Origin: Vagococcus silagei
Lineage (GTDB): Bacteria > Bacillota > Bacilli > Lactobacillales > Vagococcaceae
DNA length: 64,000 nucleotides
Reading direction: 5' to 3'
Assembly: GCF_004795745.1 (NCBI RefSeq)
Contig: NZ_SDGV01000014.1
Span: 1-64,000 of the forward strand
Shown piece by piece: positions 7,140 through 15,809 of the stretch (position 1 is its first letter; every line of letters begins with the position of its first letter). Both the position numbers and the translations under genes were made by a program. The notes under the pieces were generated by a model that worked only from the letters and a program-made list of their open reading frames with translations, ran no database searches and had not been told where the DNA came from.

Positions 7140-8018
7140 TTAATTCTGGAAAAAATTCAAATTTCTTTCGTTATGAATAGTTTTAACGAGTGAATTCCAA
7201 TACTCTGTAAAAGATTTATTTAGATAAGCAAACATATTTACTTTTTCTCTGGACTTCACTTTTTTTACGAGCTCCTCTAAAACTATTTCTAGCATTTGAT
7301 GGGTCAATGATTCGTATTCAGACCCCCTAATCATTACGCCTGTTTTCCTCTCTATTGACGATTTGCTTTGAGAAAGGATTTTGAATATTTGTATTTGCTC
7401 TTCTTCTGAAAAGTTATCAACTCTATCCATAATAATTTCTTTAGATTTTGGATCTAGGAAACTAGCAGTTATTGTTTTTTGAAGTTCACTTCTTTTAATC
7501 TGACCTGACCTCAACTCATCTACACTACCCTTTTCTAAACTTTCCTGACCTTGACTTTTCTGACCTGACCTCACCTGTGTCTCCAGTTGGTTGTCAGTTG
7601 GTATACCAAAAATTTTCTTATAAACTTCTGGCTTCAGCTCCTCTTGTTGTATAGATTTATTAAATTGCTCTAAACTTATTTTTTTTAACTTAGAAATACT
7701 ATCCGGATATTTATTCAATAGTGTATTTCTATGAATTGATGGCTTATATCTATCAGCTCTTAGTTGTTGATTTATTAACCAATGAGGTAAAAATGCTAAC
7801 CAATCATCATTTAAAAATACAATAAATTCTTTTTGACATAGAACTTTAACATCATCTTCAGGTGTATTTAACATTTGAGAATATGCATAGGCTTCTACAA
7901 TTCCATCATCATCGGCATTAACATTCAAATAAAAATATAATAGTTTTGCGGAATCAGACATTTTCATAAAACTAGCATTGTTAACAAATTGTTTGGACAT
8001 CATTCTTCTTTCTGCCAC
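7140..8018 (-). CDS. Phage-type replisome organizer / replication initiator
   Basis: 292 residues from GTG 8018. The N-terminus MAERRMMSKQFVNNASFMKM, then SAKLLYFYLNVNADDDG, is characteristic of the winged-helix domain of phage replisome-organizer proteins. A Ser/Gln-rich linker (about residues 130-190) follows and then a helical C-terminal domain that should recruit host replication proteins. GTG is chosen because GGAG lies 6 bases upstream and the result matches the family N-terminus; ATG 8030 lacks a site. The linker DNA holds repeated TGACCTGACCTCA units, as in phages whose origin lies inside this gene. It gives element B its own replication module. Confidence 0.75.
   Translation of the reverse strand: MAERRMMSKQFVNNASFMKMSDSAKLLYFYLNVNADDDGIVEAYAYSQMLNTPEDDVKVLCQKEFIVFLNDDWLAFLPHWLINQQLRADRYKPSIHRNTLLNKYPDSISKLKKISLEQFNKSIQQEELKPEVYKKIFGIPTDNQLETQVRSGQKSQGQESLEKGSVDELRSGQIKRSELQKTITASFLDPKSKEIIMDRVDNFSEEEQIQIFKILSQSKSSIERKTGVMIRGSEYESLTHQMLEIVLEELVKKVKSREKVNMFAYLNKSFTEYWNSLVKTIHNERNLNFFQN
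7500..7601. repeat. Iteron-like repeats in the replication gene (putative origin)
   Basis: CTGACCTGACCTCA occurs exactly at 7500-7513 and 7560-7573 (60-bp period), with a related CCTGACCTTGACTT at 7544. CAGTTGG is repeated 11 bp apart at 7584 and 7595. They fall in the low-complexity linker of the initiator gene, where phage replisome organizers often bind. Confidence 0.55.
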
Positions 8019-8152
8019 TAACTTCTCCATTCCAAAGTATCAACATCATTGAAATAATAATAAAAAAATGCTATATTCCAATTGTAAATACTTTTGTATT
8101 TATTTTTTGTAAATATGAGTACTGTTTATGCCACCAAGCTAAGAACAGTGCT

Positions 8153-8428
8153 CTATTTTTGTTTAGACAATAAAAATTTAGATACTTCTTTTTTTGAATA
8201 TAAATTCCTCCCTCCAATTACAATCATCGGCATCCCTTCATTAACGTATGATCTTAATGTAGTTGAACTAACTCCAACCCAACTTGCCATTTCCTTTTGA
8301 TTTAAAAATTCCTTGTCTGTTCCAGCGTTATGAATCGCTTGCTGCACTGCTTCATTCGTTAATTCAAAAATATACCTCTGTAATTCTTTTGTCTGAGTTT
8401 CATTAAGCATAACTTGAAATCCTGACAT
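8153..8428 (-). CDS. xis: Excisionase-like helix-turn-helix protein
   Basis: 91 residues. The C-terminal half is a MerR/excisionase-type winged HTH: FLNQKEMASWVGVSSTTLRSYVNEGMP then IGGRNLYSKKEVSKFL (about residues 45-90), where a basic wing follows the recognition helix. ATG 8428 has AAAGGA 9 bases upstream; ATG 8437 would have no spacing. It is the first gene of the leftward operon with the replication and mobilization genes and diverges from the CI-like repressor. Expected role: directing the integrase toward excision and possibly regulating the operon. It could instead be only a regulator. Confidence 0.7.
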   Translation of the reverse strand: MSGFQVMLNETQTKELQRYIFELTNEAVQQAIHNAGTDKEFLNQKEMASWVGVSSTTLRSYVNEGMPMIVIGGRNLYSKKEVSKFLLSKQK

Positions 8429-8453
8429 TTTTACCATTCCTTTCTTTATTTAT

Positions 8454-8473
8454 TTCTGAGTAGCTCCTCAAAA
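8454..8473 (+). repeat. TAGCTCCTCAA element-internal repeat, copy 2
   Basis: Reads TTCTGAGTAGCTCCTCAAAA, upstream of the excisionase start and beside the CI operator at 8476. Confidence 0.45.
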
Positions 8474-8475
8474 TA

Positions 8476-8497
8476 ATGAGACGAAAAAACGTCTCAT
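8476..8497. promoter_or_regulatory. CI-type operator 1
   Basis: Perfect palindrome with arms ATGAGACG/CGTCTCAT around AAAAAA, in the divergent region between xis and the repressor gene. A near-copy lies at 8541-8556. Confidence 0.7.
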
Positions 8498-8540
8498 CTA
8501 GATAAATATATCATCAGAAGAATTATGCGTCAATAAAAAC

Positions 8541-8556
8541 GAGAAGTTTTTTCGTC
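8541..8556. promoter_or_regulatory. CI-type operator 2
   Basis: On the minus strand GACGAAAAAACTTCTC, matching 15 of 16 bases of the core of operator 1. Two spaced operators between divergent promoters fit a lysogeny-type genetic switch. Confidence 0.6.
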
Positions 8557-8612
8557 ACATAGTATCAATAATGACTTGTTTGGTTTATAATATTTTTTAA
8601 TGAGGTGATTTG

Positions 8613-9341
8613 ATGTCTATTGATAAACAAAGTGTCGGTTTGAGGATAAGCAAAATCAGAAAAAATCTAAAAGACTCCAAAACTTCTATGGCTGCTTTCG
8701 GAAAACTCCTAACTCCTGTAGCTGACAGAAGTTTAGTTGCAAGATGGGAAAAAGGTATTAATCTACCTAACGAGGATAGATTGCACCAAATTGCTAGTCT
8801 TGGCGGAGTTTCCACAGATTATTTACTATTCGGAAAACAATTAAATGGATACGGGAATAAAATAAGAAGTCTCAGAAAAAATGAGTTAAGAATAACTAAA
8901 TTAGAATTTAGCCGTATCTTTAGGAACACTGGCGATGTAACAGAAAACACTGTTTCAGATTGGGAAAATGAAAATTTATTGCCTACAAAAAGACAATTAG
9001 AAATGATTGTATCAATGGCTAGCACTACGATTGATGAATTACTATGGAATGAAGAATCAAACCCAGTCATAGAATCTGTGAAGGAATCTGAGGAAAAAAT
9101 AAAAGAACTTAATTTAGATTACCTACAAAAAGGTATGAATGAATTTTTAACTGATAGGTTTTTACACATAAAATTAAAAACGATTAAAAATGAGAATCTA
9201 TCTGAAATATTCAGAGACATCTTAGATTCGATAATTGAAGGTTTAAATGTTGATAAGACCACATCTGAAGATAAAAAATCTGAATTAATAAAAACCTTAA
9301 CTGAGGAATATAATCAGTTATTAAATGAACGGATAAAATGA
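8613..9341 (+). CDS. CI-like repressor with two HTH domains
   Basis: 242 residues from ATG 8613 (GAGGTG 5 bases upstream; the frame also opens at TTG 8610). Two XRE-type DNA-binding segments lie in a row: about residues 8-65 (VGLRISKIRKNL ... SLVARWEKGINLPNEDRL) and 80-135 (NKIRSLRKNELRITKLEFSR ... NTVSDWENENLLPTKRQL). The C-terminal 100 residues are helical and charged; no S24 peptidase dyad is seen, so RecA-driven self-cleavage is not expected. It faces the xis-rep-mob operon with palindromic operators between them and is followed by the integrase, so it is the likely master repressor of element B. Induction may need an antirepressor from a helper phage or element. Confidence 0.8.
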   Translation: MSIDKQSVGLRISKIRKNLKDSKTSMAAFGKLLTPVADRSLVARWEKGINLPNEDRLHQIASLGGVSTDYLLFGKQLNGYGNKIRSLRKNELRITKLEFSRIFRNTGDVTENTVSDWENENLLPTKRQLEMIVSMASTTIDELLWNEESNPVIESVKESEEKIKELNLDYLQKGMNEFLTDRFLHIKLKTIKNENLSEIFRDILDSIIEGLNVDKTTSEDKKSELIKTLTEEYNQLLNERIK

Positions 9342-9360
9342 TATTTAACTCCTGAATTGA

Positions 9361-9382
9361 TTTTTGAAATAGCTCCTCAAAA
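9361..9382 (+). repeat. TAGCTCCTCAA element-internal repeat, copy 3
   Basis: TTTTTGAAATAGCTCCTCAA plus two A, directly upstream of the integrase ribosome binding site. A looser match (TTTTGAGGGGAG) follows the integrase at 10572. Confidence 0.45.
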
Positions 9383-9405
9383 ACAATACAACTAGGAGGT
9401 ACAAC

Positions 9406-10569
9406 ATGGCTTCATTTAAGCAATACACATTAAGCAACGGCAATAAACGTTGGAAATTCCAAGCATATTTAGGTACTCATCCTGTAAAAGGTATACCTGT
9501 AAAAACAACTAGAAGTGGTTTTAAGTCCAAAAAAGAAGCACAAATTGCCTTAGCACAACTACAAACAGATTTTGAACAAAATAATCGAGAATTAACTAAT
9601 CAAGAAAAAATCACTTTTTCAGAACTTTATGATTTGTGGTTAAAACAATATCGACTAAAAGTGAAACCTTCAACGGTTGCTACATCACGTCGATTTGTAG
9701 AAAATTATGCGTTACAACACTTTGGTAAATTAAAGTTGGATAAAATCACTGTTAGATATTGTCAAGAAATAGTCAATCTTTGGCATGATCAATACAAACA
9801 GTATCATTATTTTAGAAAAGTAGTTGGTCAGGTTCTTCAATTTGGTGTTCAAATGGAGTTAATCGATTCTAACCCTATGAGAAAGACTGTACTGCCCCGT
9901 AAAAAAGAAGTGGAGGAATTCCCTAACTTTTACACCAAAGAGCAACTAGAGGTGTTTTTTAAGTGTTTAGAGAGTCATACAGAACAAGTTAGTCGTACTA
10001 GCACCAAAATTTTAACTTTTTTCCGTATTTTAGCTTTCACAGGAATGAGAAAATCAGAAGTTCTTGCCTTACAGTGGAAAGATATAGATATTTTCAATCA
10101 AAAGCTAACTATTGGAAAAACTCTTGCTATGGACGAGCATAATCAAATAATCATTCAAGAGCCTAAAACCATTAGTTCTCAAAGAGTTATCGCTCTTGAT
10201 GTTAAAACCATTAAGGTCATAGAACAATGGCGATATAATCAAAAAGAATGGTATTTTAAGTTTGGTTATAATACATCAAAAGATACTCAGTTTCTTTTTA
10301 CAAACAAATTCAATGAATTGTATTACCCTCAAGCTCCAAATGACTGGTTATATAATATTCTTGAAAAATATGACTTACCTAAAATTACTTTACATGGTTT
10401 TAGACATACCCATGCTAGTTTGCTTTTTGAATCTGGAGCAAGTATCAAAGAAGTTCAAGAGCGTTTAGGACATAAAGATGTTAAAACTACTATGAATATT
10501 TATACTCATGTTACTCCTGAAAAAGTTAGGGAGACAGGAGAACGATTTGCAAAATATGTTAATTTTTAA
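9406..10569 (+). CDS. int: Tyrosine recombinase/integrase (element B)
   Basis: 387-residue site-specific integrase. The arm-type DNA-binding domain is at about 1-55, core-binding 70-165 and catalytic 175-387, with R215 (TGMRKSE), H330 and R333 (HGFR), H356 (LGHKD) and nucleophile Y366 (MNIYTHVTP). All catalytic positions are intact. The ATG follows AGGAGGT. The gene lies near the sufB-proximal end of element B, separated from the attachment site only by the gene at 10596. It is homologous along its whole length to the integrase at 715, consistent with both elements using the sufB 3' end as target. Confidence 0.95.
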   Translation: MASFKQYTLSNGNKRWKFQAYLGTHPVKGIPVKTTRSGFKSKKEAQIALAQLQTDFEQNNRELTNQEKITFSELYDLWLKQYRLKVKPSTVATSRRFVENYALQHFGKLKLDKITVRYCQEIVNLWHDQYKQYHYFRKVVGQVLQFGVQMELIDSNPMRKTVLPRKKEVEEFPNFYTKEQLEVFFKCLESHTEQVSRTSTKILTFFRILAFTGMRKSEVLALQWKDIDIFNQKLTIGKTLAMDEHNQIIIQEPKTISSQRVIALDVKTIKVIEQWRYNQKEWYFKFGYNTSKDTQFLFTNKFNELYYPQAPNDWLYNILEKYDLPKITLHGFRHTHASLLFESGASIKEVQERLGHKDVKTTMNIYTHVTPEKVRETGERFAKYVNF

Positions 10570-10595
10570 AAATTATTTTGAGGGGAGTAATTTTT

Positions 10596-11294
10596 TTGAT
10601 AGTTTGGTTAAAAAGCTTTTTTATTGATAACTGGAAAGATATTTTTGAAGTCATTCTTGGTGTTATTAATATTTATTTCGTTATTTTAGTTTACAAAATA
10701 AACAAGAAAGATAGTAATCCAAAATTATCTTTTGAAGTAGTAAAACAAAAGGAAATATTTACAGACAAAACGGATATGAGTAGTTTTGAACATAGCAAAT
10801 ACTTTATACAAAATCTTTTATTTGGTCATGAATTAAAACTTTTAGAATGGGAAATTGCTGACACAAAAGCTGGTAGTGGTTTCCCTAAAGATTCTCATTC
10901 ACCTACTTATATTGATTTATTAATACATAATAAAGCTGATTTCCCAGCAACTAATGTAAAAATTGATATTTCATATGTTATTAAAAAAGTAATATATGAA
11001 ACTGGCATAGATGAAATTGATATAATTGAAGAGTCTATAGAATTTATAGATTATAAAACTATACAAAACTCAATAAATATTAACTATCTATCTGCAAATT
11101 CAGAAACTTGTTATCCATTAGCTATTACAACAGGATGCTATATTTCAGCAGATATATATATTAATAAAGTAACTTCTGATGAGCTAACTTTCATAAAGAA
11201 ACCAGTTAAAATTTATAGCTATAAGCATGATGCACTATTAAGAGGCTTCAGAGATCCTACCGAGTATAGAAAAGTCTTTGGAGCTATGGAATAA
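10596..11294 (+). CDS. Membrane-anchored protein of unknown function
   Basis: 232 residues from TTG 10596, chosen because GAGGGGAG lies 8 bases upstream (an upstream TTG at 10578 overlaps that site). Not recognised. One N-terminal transmembrane helix (about residues 13-34, IFEVILGVINIYFVILVY) is followed by about 190 soluble residues with a beta-rich, immunoglobulin-like feel (YIDLLIHNKADFPATNVKIDISYVI). It starts right after the integrase stop, may be cotranscribed with it, and lies between int and the attachment site, a common location for phage or element cargo. Very AT-rich. A defence or superinfection function is possible but unsupported. Confidence 0.6.
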   Translation: MIVWLKSFFIDNWKDIFEVILGVINIYFVILVYKINKKDSNPKLSFEVVKQKEIFTDKTDMSSFEHSKYFIQNLLFGHELKLLEWEIADTKAGSGFPKDSHSPTYIDLLIHNKADFPATNVKIDISYVIKKVIYETGIDEIDIIEESIEFIDYKTIQNSININYLSANSETCYPLAITTGCYISADIYINKVTSDELTFIKKPVKIYSYKHDALLRGFRDPTEYRKVFGAME

Positions 11295-11296
11295 TC

Positions 11297-11320
11297 AAAT
11301 GGCATTTAATTTGGCATTTA
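11297..11320. repeat. Terminal direct repeat, right copy
   Basis: Same orientation as 2185-2208, 22 of 24 bases identical, with the two internal TGGCATT units. Lies 75 bp inside the sufB end. Confidence 0.65.
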
Positions 11321-11341
11321 CTCTTAAACCACGCAACAAAA

Positions 11342-11384
11342 AAAGAGCCCAAAACATTGTTAATTCAATGTTTTGGTACTCTTT
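11342..11384 (-). terminator. suf operon terminator
   Basis: Hairpin AAAGAG-N3-AAAACATTG / CAATGTTTTGG-TA-CTCTTT followed on the minus strand by seven T. It ends the sufCDSUB transcript 8 bp after sufB. If the crossover is inside the sufB tail, this terminator was brought in by element B. Confidence 0.85.
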
Positions 11385-11391
11385 AAATTTA

Positions 11392-12786
11392 TTAACCAAC
11401 CGACCCTTCCATCTCATAACTTATCAATCGATTCAACTCAACCGCATATTCCATTGGTAATTCTTTGGTGAACGGTTCGACGAATCCCATGACGATCATC
11501 TCTGTAGCTTCTTCTTCTGATAAACCGCGGCTCATCAGGTAGTAAAGTTGTTCTTCAGAGATTTTTGATACTTTGGCCTCGTGCTCTAGGGCAACGTGGC
11601 TGTTATGGATTTCATTGAATGGGATGGTATCACTTTTTGATAGTGCGTCCATGATGATCGTGTCACACTCGATATGTGACATTGATCCGGCACTATTTTT
11701 GGCAAATGTAACTTGACCTCGGTAGTTCACTTCACCGCCATCTTTTGCGATGGATTTTGAAATGATTGAACTTGAGGTATTTGGTGCGTTATGAATCATT
11801 TTAGCACCTGTATCTTGCACTTGATTTGCACCGGCAAATGCGACTGAAAGCATAGTACCACGTGCGCCTTCGCCTTCAAGGTAAACACTTGGGTATTTCA
11901 TGGTTGCTTTGGCACCTAAGTTGCCGTCAATCCATTCGACTGTTGCGCCAGCATCAGCTTTGGCACGTTTAGTAACTAAGTTATACACGTTATCTGACCA
12001 GTTTTGGATGGTTGTATAGCGTGTATACGCGTCTTTAAGGGTAAAGATTTCCACGATTGCGGCATGCAAACTATTACTTGAATAGGTTGGTGCTGTACAG
12101 CCTTCGACATAATGCACACTTGCACCTTCATCAACGATGATTAATGTTCGTTCGAATTGACCTGTGTTTTCAGCATTAATACGGAAATAAGTTTGTAAGG
12201 GAACATCTACTTTGACGCCTTTTGGTACATAGATAAAAGTTCCGCCTGACCAAACGGCTGAGTTTAGTGCTGCTAATTTATTATCTGATGGTGGCACTAA
12301 TTTTGAAAAGTATTGTTTAAATAAATCAGGATATTCTTTTAGCGCTGTGTCTGTATCGGTAAAAACAATGCCTAATTTTTTAAATTCATCTTTCATGTTG
12401 TGGTAAACCACTTCTGATTCATATTGGGCAGAGGCGCCGGCTAAGTATTTACGCTCAGCTTCTGGAATCCCAATTCTTTCGAATGTTTCTTTAATTTTAT
12501 CTGGCACGTCATCCCAGTCACGGGCTGGTTTGTCGCTTGCTTGTTGGTAGTACTTAATTTTATCGAAATCTAAATCTGATAAATCCGGTCCCCAAGTTTG
12601 CATTGGCATTTTGTTGAACATTTCTAAGGAACGTAAACGGAAATCTAACATCCATTCTGGTTCTTCTTTTCTGGCTGAAATTTCACGGACAATATCTTCT
12701 GTTAACCCTTCGCCTGTACTGAAGACAGGTTTGACATCATCATGAAAGCCAAATTTATATTCTTCTAGTTGTGGTACATCACTCAT
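11392..12786 (-). CDS. sufB: Fe-S cluster assembly protein SufB
   Basis: 464 residues, full family length, last gene of sufCDSUB. SufB is the scaffold of the SufBCD complex on which [Fe-S] clusters are built in the cytosol from SufS/SufU sulfur. The conserved middle ([24 protein letters not shown]) and C-terminal [12 protein letters not shown] and [15 protein letters not shown] blocks are present. It shares the N-terminal segment [16 protein letters not shown] with SufD. The last codons form the attachment site of the neighbouring element; the protein end (SYEMEGSVG) is nevertheless intact, so insertion was harmless. Confidence 0.96.
   Translation of the reverse strand: MSDVPQLEEYKFGFHDDVKPVFSTGEGLTEDIVREISARKEEPEWMLDFRLRSLEMFNKMPMQTWGPDLSDLDFDKIKYYQQASDKPARDWDDVPDKIKETFERIGIPEAERKYLAGASAQYESEVVYHNMKDEFKKLGIVFTDTDTALKEYPDLFKQYFSKLVPPSDNKLAALNSAVWSGGTFIYVPKGVKVDVPLQTYFRINAENTGQFERTLIIVDEGASVHYVEGCTAPTYSSNSLHAAIVEIFTLKDAYTRYTTIQNWSDNVYNLVTKRAKADAGATVEWIDGNLGAKATMKYPSVYLEGEGARGTMLSVAFAGANQVQDTGAKMIHNAPNTSSSIISKSIAKDGGEVNYRGQVTFAKNSAGSMSHIECDTIIMDALSKSDTIPFNEIHNSHVALEHEAKVSKISEEQLYYLMSRGLSEEEATEMIVMGFVEPFTKELPMEYAVELNRLISYEMEGSVG
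11395..11412 (-). other. attR of element B inside sufB
   Basis: Codons for MEGSVG at the end of sufB. They correspond to the copy at 2066-2083 with only four third-base changes. Together the two copies delimit element B (about 9.3 kb). Confidence 0.7.
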
Positions 12787-12801
12787 TGGTTACACTCCTT
12801 C

Positions 12802-13275
12802 TTAATCGTCAGTGTGTTTCACTTCATCAACGATTGTTTCATTTTCCTCAATAATACCGCGTTCTAGTGCTTTCCAGGCTAAAGTTGCACACTTGATTCG
12901 TGCTGGGAACTTCGCCACACCTGCGAGCATTTGAGCATCACCTAAGGCTTTTTTATTCTCTTTGACATCTTCTCCTTGAACAAGTTCAAGGAATGTCGCG
13001 ATAGTTTCAATCGCCTCTTTTTCAGTTTTTCCTTTAATTGCATCTGTCATCATACTGGCGCTTGCCATACTGATTGAGCAGCCGTGCCCGTCAAAACGAA
13101 CGTCTTTAATGACTTGGTCTTCAATTTGTAATTGTAATTGAATCACATCGCCACAAGTTGGGTTATTTAACTCAATTTGGCTTGTCGCCACGTCAAGGAC
13201 ACCCTTATTTTTAGGATGGGCGGTATGATCTAAAATGACTTGGCGGTAAAGATTGTCTAATCTAGATAAAGCCAT
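12802..13275 (-). CDS. sufU: Sulfur-transfer / scaffold protein SufU
   Basis: 157 residues from ATG 13275 (GGAG upstream; the longer frame to 13311 reads into sufS). Zinc-dependent partner that accepts persulfide sulfur from SufS and passes it to SufB in Firmicutes. The three conserved cysteines are visible in NPTCGD, HGCSISMASASMM and IKCATLAWKALE. The insert between the second and third cysteine (about 60 residues, with GKTEKEA) is typical of SufU and distinguishes it from IscU. It overlaps the end of sufS by 14 bp. Confidence 0.95.
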   Translation of the reverse strand: MALSRLDNLYRQVILDHTAHPKNKGVLDVATSQIELNNPTCGDVIQLQLQIEDQVIKDVRFDGHGCSISMASASMMTDAIKGKTEKEAIETIATFLELVQGEDVKENKKALGDAQMLAGVAKFPARIKCATLAWKALERGIIEENETIVDEVKHTDD

Positions 13276-14494
13276 GACCGAAAAACTCCTTTGTCGCATG
13301 AATCGCTTCAATTAAACGATCTGCATCTTCTTTAGTATTGTAGAAATAAAAACTAGCACGCGCTGTTGATTGAACGCCTAAATATGATAGTAAAGGTTGT
13401 GCGCAATGATGTCCTGCTCGAACAGCGACCCCTTCCATATCAAGTGCAGTTGATAAATCATGGGGATGCAAGCCGTCAATATTAAAAGCAATGACACCCG
13501 TATGTTTTGCTGGATCACTTGGTCCATAGACTATGACGCCGTCAATTTCTAGCAATTTTGGTAGCACATAATTAACTAATTCTTGTTCATAGTGATGAAT
13601 ATTATCCATCCCTAATTCAGTCAAGTAATCAATCGCAGCACCTAATGCAATCGCGCCCGCAATATTGGGTGTCCCTGCTTCAAATTTATAAGGCAGTTCT
13701 GCCCAAGTACTGTGATCATGATAAACAAAATCGATCATCTCGCCCCCAAACTCAACGGGGTCCATGATTTCTAACCATTTCTTTTTACCATATAACACGC
13801 CGATTCCGGTTGGTCCACACATTTTATGGCCACTAAAGGCATAAAAGTCGGCATCTAACGCTTGGACATCGACTGCCATATGCGGAACTGATTGTGCTCC
13901 GTCAACAATCATCACGGCTCCAACTTTATGAGCTAATTCAGTGATCGTCGCGATTGGATTGACTACCCCTAACACGTTTGAAACATGTGCCAGTGAGACA
14001 ATTTTTGTTTTAGCGGTAATTTTAGCGCGCGCATCTTCTAAATCAAGTTCACCCTCAGGCGTTAAGTCGATATAGACTAAGGTTGCGCCTGTTCGTTTGG
14101 CCAGTTCTTGCCAAGGGACGACATTCGAATGATGTTCCATTTGTGAAATGACGATTTCGTCTCCTGCAGAAACAAGTTTGTCACCTAAGCCACGGGCTAC
14201 CCAGTTTAAACCGGTTGTCGTACCACGTGTAAATAGAATTTCACAGACATGCTCAGCATGAATAAATTGACGCACTTTCTCGCGTGAAGTTTCATATTGA
14301 CTTGTTGCTCTTTCAGCTAACGTATGGACGCCACGATGGACATTGGCATTATTATGTTCGTAATAGTGATTCAAGACTTCTAACACTTGTTTTGGCTTTT
14401 GCGCAGTTGCGGCATTATCCAAATAAACAAAGGGTTCATCATTGACTTCTTGAAATAAAATCGGAAAATCTTGTTTGATTTTTTCTACGTTCAT
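13262..14494 (-). CDS. sufS: Cysteine desulfurase SufS
   Basis: 410 residues from ATG 14494, one base after the sufD stop codon (TAATATG), so translation is coupled. PLP enzyme that converts cysteine to alanine and a protein-bound persulfide for Fe-S assembly. Group II features: YLDNAATAQKP, the PLP lysine in FSGHKMCGPTGIGVLYG, and the catalytic cysteine in RAGHHCAQPLL. A TTG at 14518 gives a longer alternative but lacks a good site. It works with SufU, encoded next. Confidence 0.95.
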   Translation of the reverse strand: MNVEKIKQDFPILFQEVNDEPFVYLDNAATAQKPKQVLEVLNHYYEHNNANVHRGVHTLAERATSQYETSREKVRQFIHAEHVCEILFTRGTTTGLNWVARGLGDKLVSAGDEIVISQMEHHSNVVPWQELAKRTGATLVYIDLTPEGELDLEDARAKITAKTKIVSLAHVSNVLGVVNPIATITELAHKVGAVMIVDGAQSVPHMAVDVQALDADFYAFSGHKMCGPTGIGVLYGKKKWLEIMDPVEFGGEMIDFVYHDHSTWAELPYKFEAGTPNIAGAIALGAAIDYLTELGMDNIHHYEQELVNYVLPKLLEIDGVIVYGPSDPAKHTGVIAFNIDGLHPHDLSTALDMEGVAVRAGHHCAQPLLSYLGVQSTARASFYFYNTKEDADRLIEAIHATKEFFGHGFI

Positions 14495-14495
14495 A

Positions 14496-15785
14496 TTAGT
14501 CAGCCAGCTTTCTATCAATCACATCAACAAATTCCTTTTGAATATGTTTCACTGGGATAGCTGTAATAACAGAACCTAAAAATCCTCTCGTTACAAGTCT
14601 TTCGGCTTCTTTTTGTGGTAAGCCACGACTCATTAAATAATATAATTCTTCTGGATCTAAACGACCAGCACTGGCAGCATGTCCCGCTGTTACTTCAAAT
14701 TCATCGATCAATAAAATTGGGTTCGCATCACCGCGAGCTTGATCTGAAAGCATTAATACACGACTCTCTTGTTGTGCATCTGCTCCCTTGGCTCCTTTAA
14801 GGATATGTCCGATACCATTGAAAGTTAAAGTGCCACGATCACGGATCACACCATGTTGTAAAATATGGCCGATTGAATGTGGCGCTTTATTGGTTACGCG
14901 TGTATCAATACCTTGACGTTGACGGCCAGAACTAATTGCGACTACTTTTGTTTCGGCATGTGAGCCTTCACCAATTAAGTCAGAATCAAAGTCCGCAATC
15001 ACATCACCATCATTCATCACACCTAATGCCCAGTCGACACTTGCGTCACGCATGACATAGCCACGACGATTGATATATGAACTCACTGATTCACCTAAAC
15101 GGTCAATCGCAGCATATTTAACTTTCGCACCTGGTTTAGCGATCACTTCGACCACAACGTTGGCAGACAATTTTTCATCAGTTGTTCCAGATGATTGCAT
15201 GCGTTCAACATATGTTAATTCACTATTTTCATCAGCAACGATTAAAACGTGTTTGATAAAGGCACTATTATCTTGTGCATTATGGTAAAACAATGCTTCG
15301 AAAGCATCCTTAACCACGACATTTTTAGGAACATATAAGAAGACACCACCATTTAACATTGCGGCATGAAAGGATGTTAAACGATCTTCATCGTATTTAA
15401 CCGCTTTTGTCATGAAGTATTCCTTCATTAAATCGCCATGTTCTTGGAAAGCCGTAAAGATATCAGTAAAGATGACACCTTGTTCGATTAATTCAGAAGA
15501 TAATTGTTCGTACATCGTTGTCGTACGACCTTGAATAATCAATGGATTGTCTTCTAATTCATCAAAAGCTGGTAAAACAAGATCTCCAATCAGTTCCTCA
15601 TTCAAGTTACCCACGTTCATAAGTGGCCAGCGATGATATTTCACTCGTTCAATTTTTGGTAATGGTAACGTTTCAGCTTTTTCTAAAGCACTTAAACGCA
15701 TTTCTAACAGCCATTGAGGCTCTTCTTGACTCGCTGAGAATAACGTAATGTCGTCAAGATATTTATTTAATTCTACTGATTTCAT
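14496..15785 (-). CDS. sufD: Fe-S cluster assembly protein SufD
   Basis: 429 residues, normal length. SufD is the SufB paralogue in the SufBC2D scaffold. The family blocks are visible: LFSASQEEPQWLLEMRLSALE at the N-terminus, GGVFLYVPKNVVVKDAFEAL in the middle and [22 protein letters not shown] near the C-terminus, where SufB has the parallel [10 protein letters not shown] segment. It follows sufC by 24 bp. Confidence 0.95.
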   Translation of the reverse strand: MKSVELNKYLDDITLFSASQEEPQWLLEMRLSALEKAETLPLPKIERVKYHRWPLMNVGNLNEELIGDLVLPAFDELEDNPLIIQGRTTTMYEQLSSELIEQGVIFTDIFTAFQEHGDLMKEYFMTKAVKYDEDRLTSFHAAMLNGGVFLYVPKNVVVKDAFEALFYHNAQDNSAFIKHVLIVADENSELTYVERMQSSGTTDEKLSANVVVEVIAKPGAKVKYAAIDRLGESVSSYINRRGYVMRDASVDWALGVMNDGDVIADFDSDLIGEGSHAETKVVAISSGRQRQGIDTRVTNKAPHSIGHILQHGVIRDRGTLTFNGIGHILKGAKGADAQQESRVLMLSDQARGDANPILLIDEFEVTAGHAASAGRLDPEELYYLMSRGLPQKEAERLVTRGFLGSVITAIPVKHIQKEFVDVIDRKLAD

Positions 15786-15809
15786 GCTATCTTGTCCTCT
15801 CTTTACGAT

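Noticed and set aside
7500-7573. TGACCTGACCTCA repeats as a CRISPR-like array
   Set aside because: Only two exact copies plus one degenerate, inside a coding region and without spacers of regular length; iterons are the better explanation.
11278-11460. 60-residue plus-strand frame across the element/sufB junction
   Set aside because: It overlaps the terminal repeat, the suf terminator and the antisense of sufB; no ribosome binding site or family signature.
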